DNA of 64,000 nucleotides from Pseudomonas lutea (GTDB lineage Bacteria; Pseudomonadota; Gammaproteobacteria; Pseudomonadales; Pseudomonadaceae). The stretch spans positions 303,501-367,500 of the forward strand of contig NZ_JRMB01000004.1 in the NCBI RefSeq assembly GCF_000759445.1. Reading direction: 5' to 3'. The notes under the pieces were generated by a model, which saw nothing but the letters and a program-made list of their open reading frames with translations, was not told the origin of the DNA and ran no database searches. How positions within the stretch are numbered: position 1 is the first letter of the stretch; each line of letters starts with the position of its first letter. This document shows, piece after piece, positions 20,781 through 31,890 of the stretch. The translations under genes were made by a program, and so were the position numbers.

Positions 20781-21656
20781 TTACTGCGGCGGTGTTGGCT
20801 CAGTTGCTGATATAACAGGGGCGGGCGTCTTTGAATTACCGCGCTCATCGCATTCGCACCGGATCAATGCCCGAGTGTCGACATTCATCAGCGTCATTGC
20901 GCCACCCCAGACGCAACCGGTATCGAGTGCGTATACGCCAGGCTCGTCACATCGACCTTCAAGGGCCGCCCAGTGACCGAAAATGATACTCAGCCCTTTG
21001 GTTTTGCGCTCCTTGTGCGTAAACCACGGCGCGTAGCCTGCTGGCGCACTGTCGAGCCCTTCCTTGCTCTTGAGATCGAGCTTGCCGTCGCTGGTGCAGA
21101 AGCGCATGCGCGTGAAGTAATTGGTGATGACGCGCAGCCGGGTGACGCCTTGCAGGTCTTTGTCCCACTTGGCAGGTTCGTTGCCGTACATGCCATCAAG
21201 GAAAGGCTCGAACCGATTGTCATCGCGCAATGCTTCCTCGACCTCTTCCGCGCAGCGCATCGCCTTTTTCAGGGTCCACTGCGGCGGGATGCCGGCGTGC
21301 ACCAATGCAATGTCCCGATCAGCGTCGTAATGCATCAGTTTTTGTTGGCGCAACCAGTCGAGCAACACAACGGCGTCCGGCGCTTCGAGTATCTCGCCCA
21401 GGGTGTCGCCTTTTTTCAGTCGTTCGATGTTGCGACCTGCTGCGAGCAGATGCAGGTCATGATTGCCAAGCACGCACACGATCGAGTCGCGCATCGCATA
21501 CAGATAGCGCAGCGTTTCCAGCGACTGCGGGCCACGGTTGACCAGGTCGCCCACCAGCCAGAGGGTGTCTTTGCCAGGTTCGAACGCGACACGCTCAAGC
21601 AGGCACTTCAACGGCTCCAGGCAGCCTTGCAGGTCGCCCACGGCGTAAACCGCCAT
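20781..21656 (-). CDS. apaH: bis(5'-nucleosyl)-tetraphosphatase, symmetrical (ApaH)
   Basis: The 291-residue metallophosphatase splits Ap4A into two ADP and can also remove Np4 caps from RNA. The metal-site motifs are present: G-D-L-Q-G-C near the start, G-D-L-V-N-R-G-P and G-N-H-D-L-H. The start ATG shares one base with the apaG stop (TGATG), so the two are translationally coupled, as in E. coli. The C-terminus is somewhat longer than that of E. coli ApaH. Confidence 0.96.
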   Translation of the reverse strand: MAVYAVGDLQGCLEPLKCLLERVAFEPGKDTLWLVGDLVNRGPQSLETLRYLYAMRDSIVCVLGNHDLHLLAAGRNIERLKKGDTLGEILEAPDAVVLLDWLRQQKLMHYDADRDIALVHAGIPPQWTLKKAMRCAEEVEEALRDDNRFEPFLDGMYGNEPAKWDKDLQGVTRLRVITNYFTRMRFCTSDGKLDLKSKEGLDSAPAGYAPWFTHKERKTKGLSIIFGHWAALEGRCDEPGVYALDTGCVWGGAMTLMNVDTRALIRCECDERGNSKTPAPVISATEPTPPQ

Positions 21657-22036
21657 CAGTGAAGCGCCCCGGGCACGGCAAGACGAAAGGGGGCAATGAT
21701 GGCGTCGAAGCGGTGACCGTCATCCGCCAGCATCTGATAGGCGCCCTGCATGTTGCCCACTTTCGTGGTCATCACAGTGCCGCTGGTGTAGGTGTGGCTC
21801 TGGCCTGGCGCAATCACTGGCTGCTGCCCTACGACGCCATCACCGCGAATTTCTTCGACCTGGCCGTCACCGTCGGTAATCACCCAGTGACGCGACAGCA
21901 GCTTGGCTGACACGGTGCCGGTGTTGCGCACGGTGATGGTGTAGGCAAAAGCGAAGCGGTTCTGCTCAGGCTGCGATTGTTCTGCTAGGAAACGGGTCTC
22001 GACGCTTACGTCGACCTGGTAACGAGAATCAGACAT
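21656..22036 (-). CDS. apaG: ApaG protein
   Basis: I use the ATG at 22036 ([16 protein letters not shown]), giving 126 residues. The frame stays open for 24 more codons upstream without family similarity. ApaG has a fibronectin-III-like beta fold, and the conserved segments [15 protein letters not shown] and the G-D-G-V-V-G-x-x-P-x-I-x-P-G run are visible. Its biochemical role is not settled. The gene lies between rsmA and apaH and overlaps the apaH start by one base. Confidence 0.95.
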   Translation of the reverse strand: MSDSRYQVDVSVETRFLAEQSQPEQNRFAFAYTITVRNTGTVSAKLLSRHWVITDGDGQVEEIRGDGVVGQQPVIAPGQSHTYTSGTVMTTKVGNMQGAYQMLADDGHRFDAIIAPFRLAVPGALH

Positions 22037-22152
22037 GCAAGAGGCCTTGGAAACGGAAGCGGAAATGCCGGAGGTAACCCGGTTGTAAGTCAGTCTAGGA
22101 CAAGTCACGGGTAACCGACGATGAGGCTTTGACCGGACATGTCCAGGGAAGG

Positions 22153-22959
22153 TCAGGCTTCGGCAGGTTTTTCGCTGAGTTTGTCGGCCAGACGCACAAA
22201 GGCTGCCAGGTCCAGCTGTTCAGGACGCAGGCTCCCGTCGACACCGGCTTCGGTGATTTCCTCGCTGGTCAGCAAGGCTTTCAGCGTATTGCGCAGGGTC
22301 TTGCGGCGCTGGTTGAAGGCTTCGCGGACGATGCGCTCCAGCACCCGGTGATCCTTGGCCGGATGGGGCAGGGTTTCATGCGGCACCAGTCGCACGATGG
22401 CCGAGTCGACTTTCGGTGGCGGGTTGAACGCACCAGGCCCGACATTGAACAGATGCTCGACCCGGCAGTGGTATTGCACCATGATCGAAAGACGACCCCA
22501 ATCACCGCCACCCGGACCCGCCGCCAGACGCTCGACTACTTCTTTCTGCAGCATGAAATGCATGTCGCGGATCAGATGAGCGTTTTGCAGCAGGTGGAAG
22601 ATCAGTGGGGTGGAGATGTTGTAGGGCAGGTTGCCGACGACGCGCAGGCTGTTGGGCGCCGCGTTCAGACTGGTGAAGTCGAACTTGAGCGCGTCGCCCT
22701 GATGCAGGCTGAAATTCGGCTGACTGCCGAACTGATGCATCAGGATGGGCACCAGGTCCTTGTCCAGCTCAACGACGTCCAGTTGCGCGCCGCTACCCAG
22801 CAGGCCCTCGGTCAAGGCGCCTTGTCCCGGGCCAATTTCCAGCATGCGGTCTTCTGCCTTGGCGCGGATGGAGCGCAGGATCTTGTCGATCACGCCCGCG
22901 TCATGCAGGAAATTCTGACCAAAACGCTTGCGCGCCTTGTGTTGGTATTGCTCATTCAT
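22153..22959 (-). CDS. rsmA: 16S rRNA (adenine1518-N6/adenine1519-N6)-dimethyltransferase RsmA
   Basis: The 268-residue KsgA-family enzyme dimethylates two adjacent adenines in the 3'-terminal hairpin of 16S rRNA during 30S maturation. The SAM-binding motif I-G-P-G-Q-G-A-L-T and the catalytic N-L-P-Y-N-I-S-T are intact. This gene is ksgA, not the CsrA-family translational regulator that is also called rsmA in Pseudomonas. Its start overlaps the pdxA stop by four bases, the same order as in E. coli. Confidence 0.97.
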   Translation of the reverse strand: MNEQYQHKARKRFGQNFLHDAGVIDKILRSIRAKAEDRMLEIGPGQGALTEGLLGSGAQLDVVELDKDLVPILMHQFGSQPNFSLHQGDALKFDFTSLNAAPNSLRVVGNLPYNISTPLIFHLLQNAHLIRDMHFMLQKEVVERLAAGPGGGDWGRLSIMVQYHCRVEHLFNVGPGAFNPPPKVDSAIVRLVPHETLPHPAKDHRVLERIVREAFNQRRKTLRNTLKALLTSEEITEAGVDGSLRPEQLDLAAFVRLADKLSEKPAEA

Positions 22960-23945
22960 GAATGGGTCTCGGCCATCTGGTAGGCGGTTTCCAGCGCGAC
23001 CCTGAGGCTGCCAGTGTCAATCTTGCCAGTGCCTGCCAGATCCAGCGCAGTGCCGTGATCCACGGAGGTACGAATGATCGGCAGGCCCAGCGTGATATTG
23101 ACGGCGGCGCCGAAGCCTTTGTACTTCAGCACGGGCAGGCCCTGGTCGTGGTACATCGCCAGCACTGCGTCGCAGTGCTCCAGATATTTAGGGGTGAAAA
23201 GCGTATCGGCGGGCAGCGGACCACGTAAATCCATGCCCTCGCTGCGCAGACGCTCCAGAGTGGGTTCGATGATGTCGATTTCTTCGCGGCCCAGGTGGCC
23301 GCTCTCGCCGGCATGCGGATTCAGACCGCAGACCAGGATACGCGGGCGAGCAATGCCGAATTTGCCGGCCAGGTCGGCGTGCAGAATGCGGGTCACGCGT
23401 TCAAGCCGTTCAACGGTGATCGCATCGGCCACGTCACGCAGGGGCAGGTGAGTGGTCACCAGTGCAACCCGCAGATCACCGGTTGCCAGCATCATTACGA
23501 CTTGTTCGGTGTGCGTGAGCTCGGCCAGGAATTCGGTATGCCCAGAAAAGGCAATCCCGCTGTCATTGATCACGCCCTTGTGCACGGGTGCGGTAATCAT
23601 GCCAGCGAAGTGTCCGTCCATGCAGCCGCGGCCCGCCCGGGTAAGCGTTTCGAGTACGAAAGCACCGTTGGCTTTATCCAGCTGACCTGCCTTGACCGAC
23701 GTTTGGGTGGGAGTGTCCCACACGTACAGGCTTCCAGCGGGAGCAGGAAGGTCAGGCCAGGCATCAGGGGTCACAGGAAGCAGGCTGACAGCCACACCCA
23801 GCTGCGCGGCCCGCTCGGTGAGCAGGTCGCAGCTGGTGATAGCAATCAGGGGGTAGGGCTGAGGCTGTGCGGCGAGCAGCAGGCAGAGGTCAGGACCAAT
23901 GCCAGCGGGCTCGCCGGGTGTCAGTGCGAAACGCTGAGGTTTCAC
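22956..23945 (-). CDS. pdxA: 4-hydroxythreonine-4-phosphate dehydrogenase PdxA
   Basis: This 329-residue enzyme oxidises 4-phospho-hydroxy-L-threonine in pyridoxal phosphate synthesis. Family motifs include [11 protein letters not shown] near the start, [19 protein letters not shown] and M-Y-H-D-Q-G-L-P with metal-binding histidines. It overlaps surA upstream and rsmA downstream by four bases each, so translation of the three is coupled. Confidence 0.97.
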   Translation of the reverse strand: MKPQRFALTPGEPAGIGPDLCLLLAAQPQPYPLIAITSCDLLTERAAQLGVAVSLLPVTPDAWPDLPAPAGSLYVWDTPTQTSVKAGQLDKANGAFVLETLTRAGRGCMDGHFAGMITAPVHKGVINDSGIAFSGHTEFLAELTHTEQVVMMLATGDLRVALVTTHLPLRDVADAITVERLERVTRILHADLAGKFGIARPRILVCGLNPHAGESGHLGREEIDIIEPTLERLRSEGMDLRGPLPADTLFTPKYLEHCDAVLAMYHDQGLPVLKYKGFGAAVNITLGLPIIRTSVDHGTALDLAGTGKIDTGSLRVALETAYQMAETHS

Positions 23946-25264
23946 TTGGCAGCCTGGTCAGCTCCGGGGAGCTTGATCTCGACATAGGCTTCATCACGGA
24001 TCTGGCGCAGCCAGGTTTGCAGCTCTTCGTCGTATTTGCGGTTACGCAGGACGGTCATCGCCTGTTGCTCGCGAGCCTGACTGGTGCTGTCCGTCGAGCG
24101 ACGGCCAAGGACTTCCAGGACGTGCCAGCCGAATTGAGTTTCGAACGGCTTGGACACAACACCCTGAGCGGTTTCGTTCATCACGTCGCGGAACTCCGGC
24201 ACCAGCGAACGTGGGTCTACCCAGTTCATGTCGCCGCCGTTGAGCGCCGAGCCCGGATCTTCAGAGAAGCTCTTCGCCAATTCGCCGAAGTCTTCGCCAT
24301 TCTGGATGCGATCGTAGATACGTTGCGCCAGCAGCTTTGTCTCGGCTGGACTGCGGATTTCGCTTGGCTTGATCAGAATGTGACGGACGTGAACCTCGTC
24401 GCGCATCTGGGTCTGAGTTTCGCCGCCGCGTTTTTCCAGCAGCTTGAGAATGATGAAGCCGCCTGGAGTACGTGCAGGGGGAGTGACCTCACCTGGACGC
24501 ATCGACGAGAGCATGTCGCCGAACGGAGGCGGCAGCTGAGCAGCTTTCCGCCAGCCCATGTCACCACCGTCCAGAGCACTTTCACTGGCCGACGACGCAA
24601 TCGCCATCTGCTCGAAGTTCGCACCCTGTTGCAGTTTGCCGTAGAGGTCTTTGGCTTTAGCTGCCGCAGCCTGTATTTGATCCGACGTCGCACTGTCCGG
24701 CGTCGGGATCAAGATGTTGGCCAGGTGAAACTCTTCGGAGAACTGAGCCTTGCCCATGTCGGAAGCGAGGAAGTTTTTAACTTCCTGCTCCGAGACCTGA
24801 ATGCGCTCGGCGACGCGGCGCTGACGCACACGGCTGATGATCATTTCCCGGCGAATCTGCTCCCGCGCGCTGGTGTAGGACAGCCCGTCGTGCGTCAGAG
24901 CGGCCTTGAACTGCTCAACGCTCATATTGTTGCGCTGAGCAATGGTGGCAACCGCCTGGTTCAACTCTTCATCGCTGATGCGAATGCCGGAGCGTTCGCC
25001 GATCTGAATCTGCAGGTTCTCCAGAATCAGACGATCCAGAACCTGAGATTCAAGCGCGCTTGCAGGCGGAACGCCCTGGCCGCGCTTGGCAATGGTTTGC
25101 TGAACTTCACGGGTACGCTGGTCGAGTTGGCTTTGCATGACCACGTCGTTGTCGACGATGGCAACTACCTTGTCGATGGTGCGCACTTCAGCGTGCGCCA
25201 CGGTGCCCATGAGCAGCGCGCCCAGCATCAGCGGGCGCAGACAATCAGAAAGCTTGGTCTTCAC
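23942..25264 (-). CDS. surA: periplasmic chaperone and peptidyl-prolyl isomerase SurA (GTG start)
   Basis: SurA escorts unfolded outer-membrane proteins, including LptD, across the periplasm. I choose the GTG at 25264 because a standard signal peptide begins there ([11 protein letters not shown], hydrophobic core, A-H-A cleavage), giving 440 residues. The frame is open to 25318 but the extra residues are not signal-like. Two parvulin domains follow a chaperone N-domain, the second starting near H-V-R-H-I-L-I-K-P. This start lies inside the end of lptD, so the two genes overlap by 20 bp. Confidence 0.95.
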   Translation of the reverse strand: MKTKLSDCLRPLMLGALLMGTVAHAEVRTIDKVVAIVDNDVVMQSQLDQRTREVQQTIAKRGQGVPPASALESQVLDRLILENLQIQIGERSGIRISDEELNQAVATIAQRNNMSVEQFKAALTHDGLSYTSAREQIRREMIISRVRQRRVAERIQVSEQEVKNFLASDMGKAQFSEEFHLANILIPTPDSATSDQIQAAAAKAKDLYGKLQQGANFEQMAIASSASESALDGGDMGWRKAAQLPPPFGDMLSSMRPGEVTPPARTPGGFIILKLLEKRGGETQTQMRDEVHVRHILIKPSEIRSPAETKLLAQRIYDRIQNGEDFGELAKSFSEDPGSALNGGDMNWVDPRSLVPEFRDVMNETAQGVVSKPFETQFGWHVLEVLGRRSTDSTSQAREQQAMTVLRNRKYDEELQTWLRQIRDEAYVEIKLPGADQAAK

Positions 25265-28028
25265 GTTCACGATAACCTTGGATGCCTTTGTCGAGGAAGC
25301 TTTCAACTTTCTGGCCAACTACGCCGCCAAGTCCCTTCAACACGATTTGTAGGAAGACGCCGCGGTCGCCTTTTTCGTTCTGTGCAACCTCTTGCGTCGT
25401 TTCGTCGTAGTCAACCCAATAGCGATTGATCAGGCGCAACTTCCAGCAACAGTTGTCGTATTCGAAGCCGCCGAAGGCCTCAAGGGTGCGATCACGGTTG
25501 TAATCGAACTGCCAGCGTGCGATAGCGCTCCATTGAGGTGCCACAGGCCAAATAACCGAAAAATCATGTTGCTGGATTTTGTAGTAGTCCTTGATGACTG
25601 ATCCGTCCGGAAGCACTGCGTTGCCACCGCCCACTGTCCATCGGCCAGTAGTTTGATCGTAGCGAACTTGGTCATTACGATAGCGGTACCCGGCGTTGAT
25701 GATCTTGCCAGGCTCGTCTTCAGGCTGGTAGTGGAGCATCGCACTGCCGGAGCGCGTGCTGCGGCTGTCCGGGTCCCAGTTGAAGTCGGACGATGCACGC
25801 CAGTCGCGGTTAAAGCGGTATTCATATTCGAGCGCGTACGGAGACACGTCGGACTGGGCGTCCTTGCGGTCTTCATAACTGATGCCTGGCAGCTGCACCT
25901 TGCGATCAGCGAAATACACGGCTTGGCCAATGCTGAAGCGTTGACGTTCAAAGCCGTTTTCTTCGATCCAGCGGTTGGTCACGCCCAACGACAGCTTGTT
26001 CTCGTCGCCAATTCGGTCGGAGCCGACGAAACGGTTGTCACGGAACAGGGAGGCGTAGTTGAAAGTTGTTTCCGCACTGTCGAAGATCGGAATGTCGTTC
26101 TGATCTTTCTCAGGCACGTAAAGGTAATACAGCCGTGGCTCCAGGGTCTGGCGATAATCCTTGCCGAACCAGTTGGTGTTGCGATCAAAGTACAGGCCGC
26201 TGTCCACGTTGAAGATCGGGACCGCTCGGTTTTCGCTGCTGTGATAGGTCTCATCAGCCAGTAGAGTGCGTTTGCCCTGTGCATCTAAATCTAGATCGTA
26301 CTGGGTGTAGACATACTTGAGCTTGGGCGTCACGTAGCCGTAGCTTGCTGTCAGGGGCAGGCTAATAGAGGGCGCAATGTTGAGGCGATCACCGTTGGCG
26401 CGAGCCAACCCCGAGACGTTTTGATCGAGACGCCGAGATGGGATGCCGTCTTCGTCAACGAAGTTTCCGGTTCTCAAGTCTCGATCAAACCGAACAAGCT
26501 CAGTGTCGTAATCAAATTGAAAACCTTCCGGATGGTAAGGAAGAGTACCGGTCAACGTCAGCTGTGGAAGACGTGCATACGGCGTAATTTGAGTAATGGT
26601 GGTCAGCTGATACTGCTGAGCGTTAAGCGTCGCAGTGTAGTTGTCTCCGCGGTAATAGAGAGCGCCTTGCTGGTTCAAGAAATCTTGGTTCGATACCCCT
26701 TCCTGACCACTCTTCAGGTCACGGAAGTAGTACGGATCACTGACCTTGGTGTAGTCGATCTTGCTGGTCAGGCGAGAATCCAGACCACTGCGGTCCTGCC
26801 AGTTGATCAGCCAGCGAGTGTCTTTGTAATCCGACTGCTGCTTGCGATCGTCATCATCGTCGTTGAGGTAGGCCGCACCGAACTGACCTTCGCTGGTTTT
26901 GGTCAGGTAACGGAACTCGCCTTCCAGCAACAGGCCGCGCTTGGCCATGTAGGTCGGGTACAACGTGGCGTCGTAGTTCGGCGCCAGGTTGAAGTAGTAC
27001 GGAGTGAGCAACGAGAAGCCGGTGTCACTGCTGGTGCCGAAAGTTGGCGGCAGGAAGCCTGACTGGCGACGATCGTCGATCGGGAAATAGATGTAAGGCG
27101 TGTACAGGACAGGAATGTCGTGGACGCGCAGGGTGGCGTTGGTGGCCGTACCGAAACCGGTGGCCGGGTTCAGGGTGATGTTGTTGCCCTTGACCGTCCA
27201 CGCGTTGCTGTTCGGTTCGCATGTGGTGTACGTGCCGTCCTTCAAGCGGATGATCGCGTTCTCGGCACGACGAGCGTACAGCGCATTACCGCGCACGTTG
27301 TTCTTGTGCAGCACGTACTCGGCGTTGTCGACTTTCGCCTCGCCGGTGTCGAGCTGGACTTCGGCGTGGTCGCCGACAATCAGTGCGCCGTTGTCGCGCA
27401 GACGGACATCGCCGTTCAGCTCGCCACGGTTTTCGGCCTGATGCAGGCTGGCTTCGTCAGCCTCGACCTGCATGCTGCCCTGACGCATGACAACGTCACC
27501 GGCCAGGGTCGCGACCTGTTCTTCCTGCTGATACCGCGAAGCCTTGGCGCCGATGAAAGTCGGTGCGTCGCTCTTGGGTGTCTTGTCGTCCATGCCCGGA
27601 CGGATCGGTTCGATGTACGCACCCGAGCAGTAAGGACCGGTCTCAGCCAATTGGGCTGCGGTCAGCTTTTCGCGGGGAACCCAGTCGAGGTGGCTGTAAT
27701 CGGCGCTGCGCGATTTCAGGCCACGGCCTTTGGCCTCGGTGACCAGCATCGTTTTGGGCACGACTTCGCCATCGGAGGTGGTGGTCGTTTGAGCGCCGCC
27801 TGCCGTGCTGCTGTTGGACGAAACACTGTTGGCGTCGTGCACGGGGCGCGGAGGCAACTGGGCTGCGTTGGTTTTCGGAGAGCAATCCCATGCACCTGTT
27901 GCAGACACCGAGCAGTCATACTGTTCGGCGGCAACCACGTACGGGACGGCCAGAGGTTGCATCGCCAGCAGACTGCCGGTTACGAGCAACGGAAATTTTT
28001 TACGAAACGCGGGGGATTTCAATGCCAT
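25245..28028 (-). CDS. lptD: LPS assembly outer-membrane protein LptD
   Basis: The 927-residue protein is the beta-barrel that inserts lipopolysaccharide into the outer leaflet together with LptE. It has an N-terminal signal peptide ending near A-V-P-Y-V-V-A-A. A periplasmic jellyroll (OstA-type) domain lies in about residues 160-300 and a long barrel extends to the C-terminus. Cysteines at Y-D-C-S and W-D-C-S near the mature N-terminus and the pair D-N-C-C-W near the end are those expected to form the interdomain disulfides. It heads the lptD-surA-pdxA-rsmA-apaG-apaH-glpE run and is divergent from amgK with 129 bp between starts. Confidence 0.97.
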   Translation of the reverse strand: MALKSPAFRKKFPLLVTGSLLAMQPLAVPYVVAAEQYDCSVSATGAWDCSPKTNAAQLPPRPVHDANSVSSNSSTAGGAQTTTTSDGEVVPKTMLVTEAKGRGLKSRSADYSHLDWVPREKLTAAQLAETGPYCSGAYIEPIRPGMDDKTPKSDAPTFIGAKASRYQQEEQVATLAGDVVMRQGSMQVEADEASLHQAENRGELNGDVRLRDNGALIVGDHAEVQLDTGEAKVDNAEYVLHKNNVRGNALYARRAENAIIRLKDGTYTTCEPNSNAWTVKGNNITLNPATGFGTATNATLRVHDIPVLYTPYIYFPIDDRRQSGFLPPTFGTSSDTGFSLLTPYYFNLAPNYDATLYPTYMAKRGLLLEGEFRYLTKTSEGQFGAAYLNDDDDDRKQQSDYKDTRWLINWQDRSGLDSRLTSKIDYTKVSDPYYFRDLKSGQEGVSNQDFLNQQGALYYRGDNYTATLNAQQYQLTTITQITPYARLPQLTLTGTLPYHPEGFQFDYDTELVRFDRDLRTGNFVDEDGIPSRRLDQNVSGLARANGDRLNIAPSISLPLTASYGYVTPKLKYVYTQYDLDLDAQGKRTLLADETYHSSENRAVPIFNVDSGLYFDRNTNWFGKDYRQTLEPRLYYLYVPEKDQNDIPIFDSAETTFNYASLFRDNRFVGSDRIGDENKLSLGVTNRWIEENGFERQRFSIGQAVYFADRKVQLPGISYEDRKDAQSDVSPYALEYEYRFNRDWRASSDFNWDPDSRSTRSGSAMLHYQPEDEPGKIINAGYRYRNDQVRYDQTTGRWTVGGGNAVLPDGSVIKDYYKIQQHDFSVIWPVAPQWSAIARWQFDYNRDRTLEAFGGFEYDNCCWKLRLINRYWVDYDETTQEVAQNEKGDRGVFLQIVLKGLGGVVGQKVESFLDKGIQGYREREDQAF

Positions 28029-28157
28029 CTTATTAGTCCGGGCTTCCTGCGCGCCATCTGCCCGCGGGGGGGCCGCACGCCTCTCGATGGGCTGAAAAAG
28101 ATGTCGGATAATAAAGCATGACCCGCTTGACGGCTAGCGCCGTCGGAGACCCTTGCA

Positions 28158-29186
28158 ATGCCAGATCAAGATGTACGCCTGCAACACCTGAAAGTTTGGC
28201 TCGATGAGCAGCTGCCGAGTTTATTTGAGGCGCAAGGCTGGGGGGCGATCCCCCCGGCCACGTTGACTGCCGCCAGTAGCGACGCCAGCTTCCGACGCTA
28301 TTTTCGTTGGGAGGGTGAGGGCCGAACTTTTATTGTGATGGACGCGCCGCCTCCCCAGGAAAACTGCAAACCCTTCGTCGAGATCGCTCATTTATTGAGC
28401 AGCTCGGGCATTAATGTTCCGAAAATTTATGCCGAAGACCTGAATCAGGGTTTCCTTTTGTTGAATGACTTGGGTCGTCAGACCTATCTGGACGTCATCC
28501 ACGAGAAGAACGCCGATGCGTTGTTCGACGATGCCATCCATGCGCTGCTTGCCTACCAGCAACTGCCGATGGACGCGCCGTTGCCCAGCTATGACGTGGC
28601 GCTGTTGCGGCGCGAGCTGGAGCTGTTTCCGGAGTGGTACGTCAAGCGTCACCTGGGCGTCGAGTTCGACCCGGCGCAGCAGGCCAGCTGGCAAGCGGTC
28701 AGCGACCTGTTGATCGACAGCGCGCTGGCCCAGCCTAAGGTCTTGGTACACCGTGATTACATGCCGCGCAATTTGATGCTCAGCGAACCGAACCCTGGCG
28801 TGCTGGATTTCCAGGACGCCGTGTATGGTCCTGTCACCTACGACATCACCTGTCTGTTCAAGGATGCTTTCCTGAGCTGGCCGGAAGATCGTGTAGCCGG
28901 CTGGCTTAAGCGGTATTGGGAACAGGCCGCTGCGGCGGGCATCCCGGTGCAGGATGATTTCAATGAATTTCATCGTGCGAGTGATTTGATAGGTGTGCAG
29001 CGGCACTTGAAGGTGATCGGTATATTCGCCCGCATTTGCCATCGTGATGGCAAACCACGCTATCTCGCCGATGTGCCGCGCTTCTTCTCTTATATAGAAG
29101 CGGTGTTGGCACGACGACCTGAACTGGTCGAGCTGAGTAACCTGCTGACCAGTCTGGGGCAGGCAAAAAAAGATGCTGTCGTATAA
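28158..29186 (+). CDS. amgK: N-acetylmuramate/N-acetylglucosamine kinase AmgK
   Basis: The 342-residue protein belongs to the aminoglycoside-phosphotransferase fold but phosphorylates the anomeric carbon of recycled MurNAc and GlcNAc. The catalytic loop L-V-H-R-D-Y-M-P-R-N-L-M-L and the metal-binding V-L-D-F-Q-D-A are intact. It is 36 bp upstream of murU, and the pair forms the Pseudomonas cell-wall recycling bypass that yields UDP-MurNAc without going through GlcN-6-P. That bypass underlies intrinsic fosfomycin tolerance in P. aeruginosa and P. putida. Confidence 0.94.
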   Translation: MPDQDVRLQHLKVWLDEQLPSLFEAQGWGAIPPATLTAASSDASFRRYFRWEGEGRTFIVMDAPPPQENCKPFVEIAHLLSSSGINVPKIYAEDLNQGFLLLNDLGRQTYLDVIHEKNADALFDDAIHALLAYQQLPMDAPLPSYDVALLRRELELFPEWYVKRHLGVEFDPAQQASWQAVSDLLIDSALAQPKVLVHRDYMPRNLMLSEPNPGVLDFQDAVYGPVTYDITCLFKDAFLSWPEDRVAGWLKRYWEQAAAAGIPVQDDFNEFHRASDLIGVQRHLKVIGIFARICHRDGKPRYLADVPRFFSYIEAVLARRPELVELSNLLTSLGQAKKDAVV

Positions 29187-29891
<705 letters not shown>

Positions 29892-30665
29892 ATGCTGTGG
29901 CCATTCACGGTCGTCGGCGGTGGCGTTGGGTACCTGGTCGCCAGCATTCCCGGCGCCATGCTGGGGGCTCTGCTGGGCCAGGCGCTTGATCGTCGACTGA
30001 ATTTTCGAAGCTGGGCCGAGATGCGCGAGCGTGCCAATGGCCGCACTGTGCCCCGCGATGACGAGCTGATTTTCATACTGCTGGGTCGCTTGGCCAAGAG
30101 CGATGGCCGTGTATTGGACGCCCATATCCAGCAGGCGCGCGTGGAGATGCGCCGGCTGGACCTCAGCGAGACGGCTCAGCGTCGGGCTATTCAGGCCTTC
30201 AACCGAGGCAAGGACGGGCGCGACAACTTGCGGGTGCACCTGACGCGTCTCAAGCCTCAGCCGCATGCCGCCGAAGGGTTGTTGCGAGCCTGCTGGCGTA
30301 TGGCATGGGCAGATGGAAAGGCATCGCGTGCAGAACGTGGGTTGATCGTGCAATGGGGGCAGTGGCTGGGTTGGGGGGCAGACAAGGTCGAAGGATTGTC
30401 ATCGACCGAAGACGCACAACGGTCCCGCGGTGCGCCCGCCAGCAGTGGCGGCGAATTTCAGGATGCGTTGCGGTTGCTGGGCGTGAAGGCCGACGCCGAC
30501 CCGGCGCAGATCAAACGTGCCTATCGTCGACTGCTCAGCCGTCACCACCCTGACAAAATCGCCGGCAGCGGCGCCAACCAGATTCAGGTGCGTGACGCCA
30601 CTGAAAAAACCCGCGAGCTGCACCACGCTTATGCGTTGATCAGGGACCGACGCGGGTTTCGTTGA
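29892..30665 (+). CDS. DjlA-like membrane-anchored TerB/DnaJ-domain protein
   Basis: The 257-residue protein has one N-terminal glycine-rich hydrophobic helix (about residues 4-30), a central TerB-like helical domain and a C-terminal J domain with the H-P-D motif that stimulates DnaK. This is the DjlA layout, a type III membrane DnaJ protein, though gene order and modest length make an orthology claim uncertain. The start ATG directly follows the murU TAG, so it should be part of the amgK-murU transcript. Downstream lies a hairpin and the convergent DUF3530 gene. Confidence 0.85.
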   Translation: MLWPFTVVGGGVGYLVASIPGAMLGALLGQALDRRLNFRSWAEMRERANGRTVPRDDELIFILLGRLAKSDGRVLDAHIQQARVEMRRLDLSETAQRRAIQAFNRGKDGRDNLRVHLTRLKPQPHAAEGLLRACWRMAWADGKASRAERGLIVQWGQWLGWGADKVEGLSSTEDAQRSRGAPASSGGEFQDALRLLGVKADADPAQIKRAYRRLLSRHHPDKIAGSGANQIQVRDATEKTRELHHAYALIRDRRGFR

Positions 30666-30693
30666 CCCCGTCATTACCGAGTCTTCGAGGGTG

Positions 30694-30711
30694 GGCCTGC
30701 TCGCGCAGGCC
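30694..30711. terminator. hairpin between convergent genes
   Basis: GGCCTGC pairs with GCAGGCC around a TCGC loop in the 93-bp gap between the convergent DnaJ-like and DUF3530 genes. It lacks a T-run and also resembles a REP half-site, so it may be a terminator or a repeat remnant. Confidence 0.45.
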
Positions 30712-30758
30712 TGTCGCCTTTACAGCCCAAACCCGAGGCACGTAGCGCGGGATCGATG

Positions 30759-31733
30759 TCACTGAGCTTCCAGCCAGCCTCGAACACGGCGGAACAGCTG
30801 ATCTTGCTCCATCGCCGGGTTGCCTGGAATGGCGCTCAACGCCACCTGGGTGAAGCGTGCATTTTTGTTTCGCTTGCTGGTGTCCAGTCGGTCCTGGGCT
30901 TGCTGGCGCGGGACGGAGCGGTCCTTGTTGACGAAGTCGGCCGTCGGGACTTTTAGCGTTGTCAGCAAGTCCACCAGCGGTGGCGCTTCCTTGCCGGTAT
31001 CGACGGCCGTGATCATGACCAGGCGTTGAACCGCTGGCGAGGGCCGCTCGCTCATGTAGCGCGCCGCCCAGTACGCGCCGCTGCCGTGGCCAAGGAGGAC
31101 AATGCTGCGGGCCTTGTTCTGTTGGGCGAACGCAATGGCACTGTCGATCCGGGCGAAAATTTTCTCGGCATTGGCTTTTGCCTGGTCTGCCTGAGCCGCG
31201 GCCTGTTCAGCGGCTGCAGCGGCATCCGCCTCAGCGACGGCCGCTGGGTCGGGCGCTTTTACGGCTGCATCTTTGGGTTTGTCACCCGTAGACGGGGTAG
31301 CCGGAGCCTCCGCTGCGCGCGCGAAAATCCCGTCGTTGTGAGCGTCCGGCATGCTCAGGCTGAGGCTGGACCACCCGACGTCCGGCAGCTTACGTCGCAG
31401 AGGGCCTACTGCATTTGGCCAGTCCGCTGATTCATCGGCACCAGGAACAATAATCACCGCCCCTTTGGGTTCTGCGATGTTTGCCGGTTTCCATAACGCC
31501 AGAAACGCCTCATCGCCGGCTTGCAACTGCTGCTGCTCCACTGGCGGCACCTGACGCTCCAGCGCCAGCGTGTCTTCCTCACTGCGCGACGGCAAAGCCG
31601 CCCGTTCCACCGGCGCGTCGGCGGGTTTTGCGTCTTTGTCCGGCGCTGGGTCCGCGGCCATCACGAGCTGTGAGCAAGGTAGTATCAGCGTCAGGCACAG
31701 CGCAGGAAATATTGCGCGAAAGGTGTAGGGCAT
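30759..31733 (-). CDS. DUF3530 family protein (alpha/beta-hydrolase-like, exported)
   Basis: From the ATG at 31733 the product has 324 residues. It starts with a signal peptide (MPYTFRAIF, hydrophobic core, V-M-A) that should send it to the periplasm. The mature part has an Ala- and Asp-rich insert near residues 120-190. The segment V-L-L-G-H-G-S-G-A-Y-W-A-A-R-Y resembles the nucleophile elbow of alpha/beta hydrolases, but the full triad cannot be assigned. DUF3530 proteins are conserved in Pseudomonas with unknown substrate. It is convergent with the DnaJ-like gene and divergent from the sensor kinase. Confidence 0.85.
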   Translation of the reverse strand: MPYTFRAIFPALCLTLILPCSQLVMAADPAPDKDAKPADAPVERAALPSRSEEDTLALERQVPPVEQQQLQAGDEAFLALWKPANIAEPKGAVIIVPGADESADWPNAVGPLRRKLPDVGWSSLSLSMPDAHNDGIFARAAEAPATPSTGDKPKDAAVKAPDPAAVAEADAAAAAEQAAAQADQAKANAEKIFARIDSAIAFAQQNKARSIVLLGHGSGAYWAARYMSERPSPAVQRLVMITAVDTGKEAPPLVDLLTTLKVPTADFVNKDRSVPRQQAQDRLDTSKRNKNARFTQVALSAIPGNPAMEQDQLFRRVRGWLEAQ

Positions 31734-31890
31734 CGGATATTCCAAAGACCGGAAACTGTTCCGGCAGACTAATGGGTTGACGGCAATTTGTCAGGCCAGG
31801 CAATCGGTGCTCCTGTACGAGCGGCCGGCACAGCGCATGATCGGCATGGGGTTCGGGGAATATGGAAGCGATGGTTTGAAAATCCATGCG

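Noticed and set aside
23867..25429. 520-codon open frame opposite surA and pdxA
   Set aside because: It crosses two well-identified genes and a gene junction on the other strand, has no recognisable domain and no ribosome site, so it is a shadow frame.
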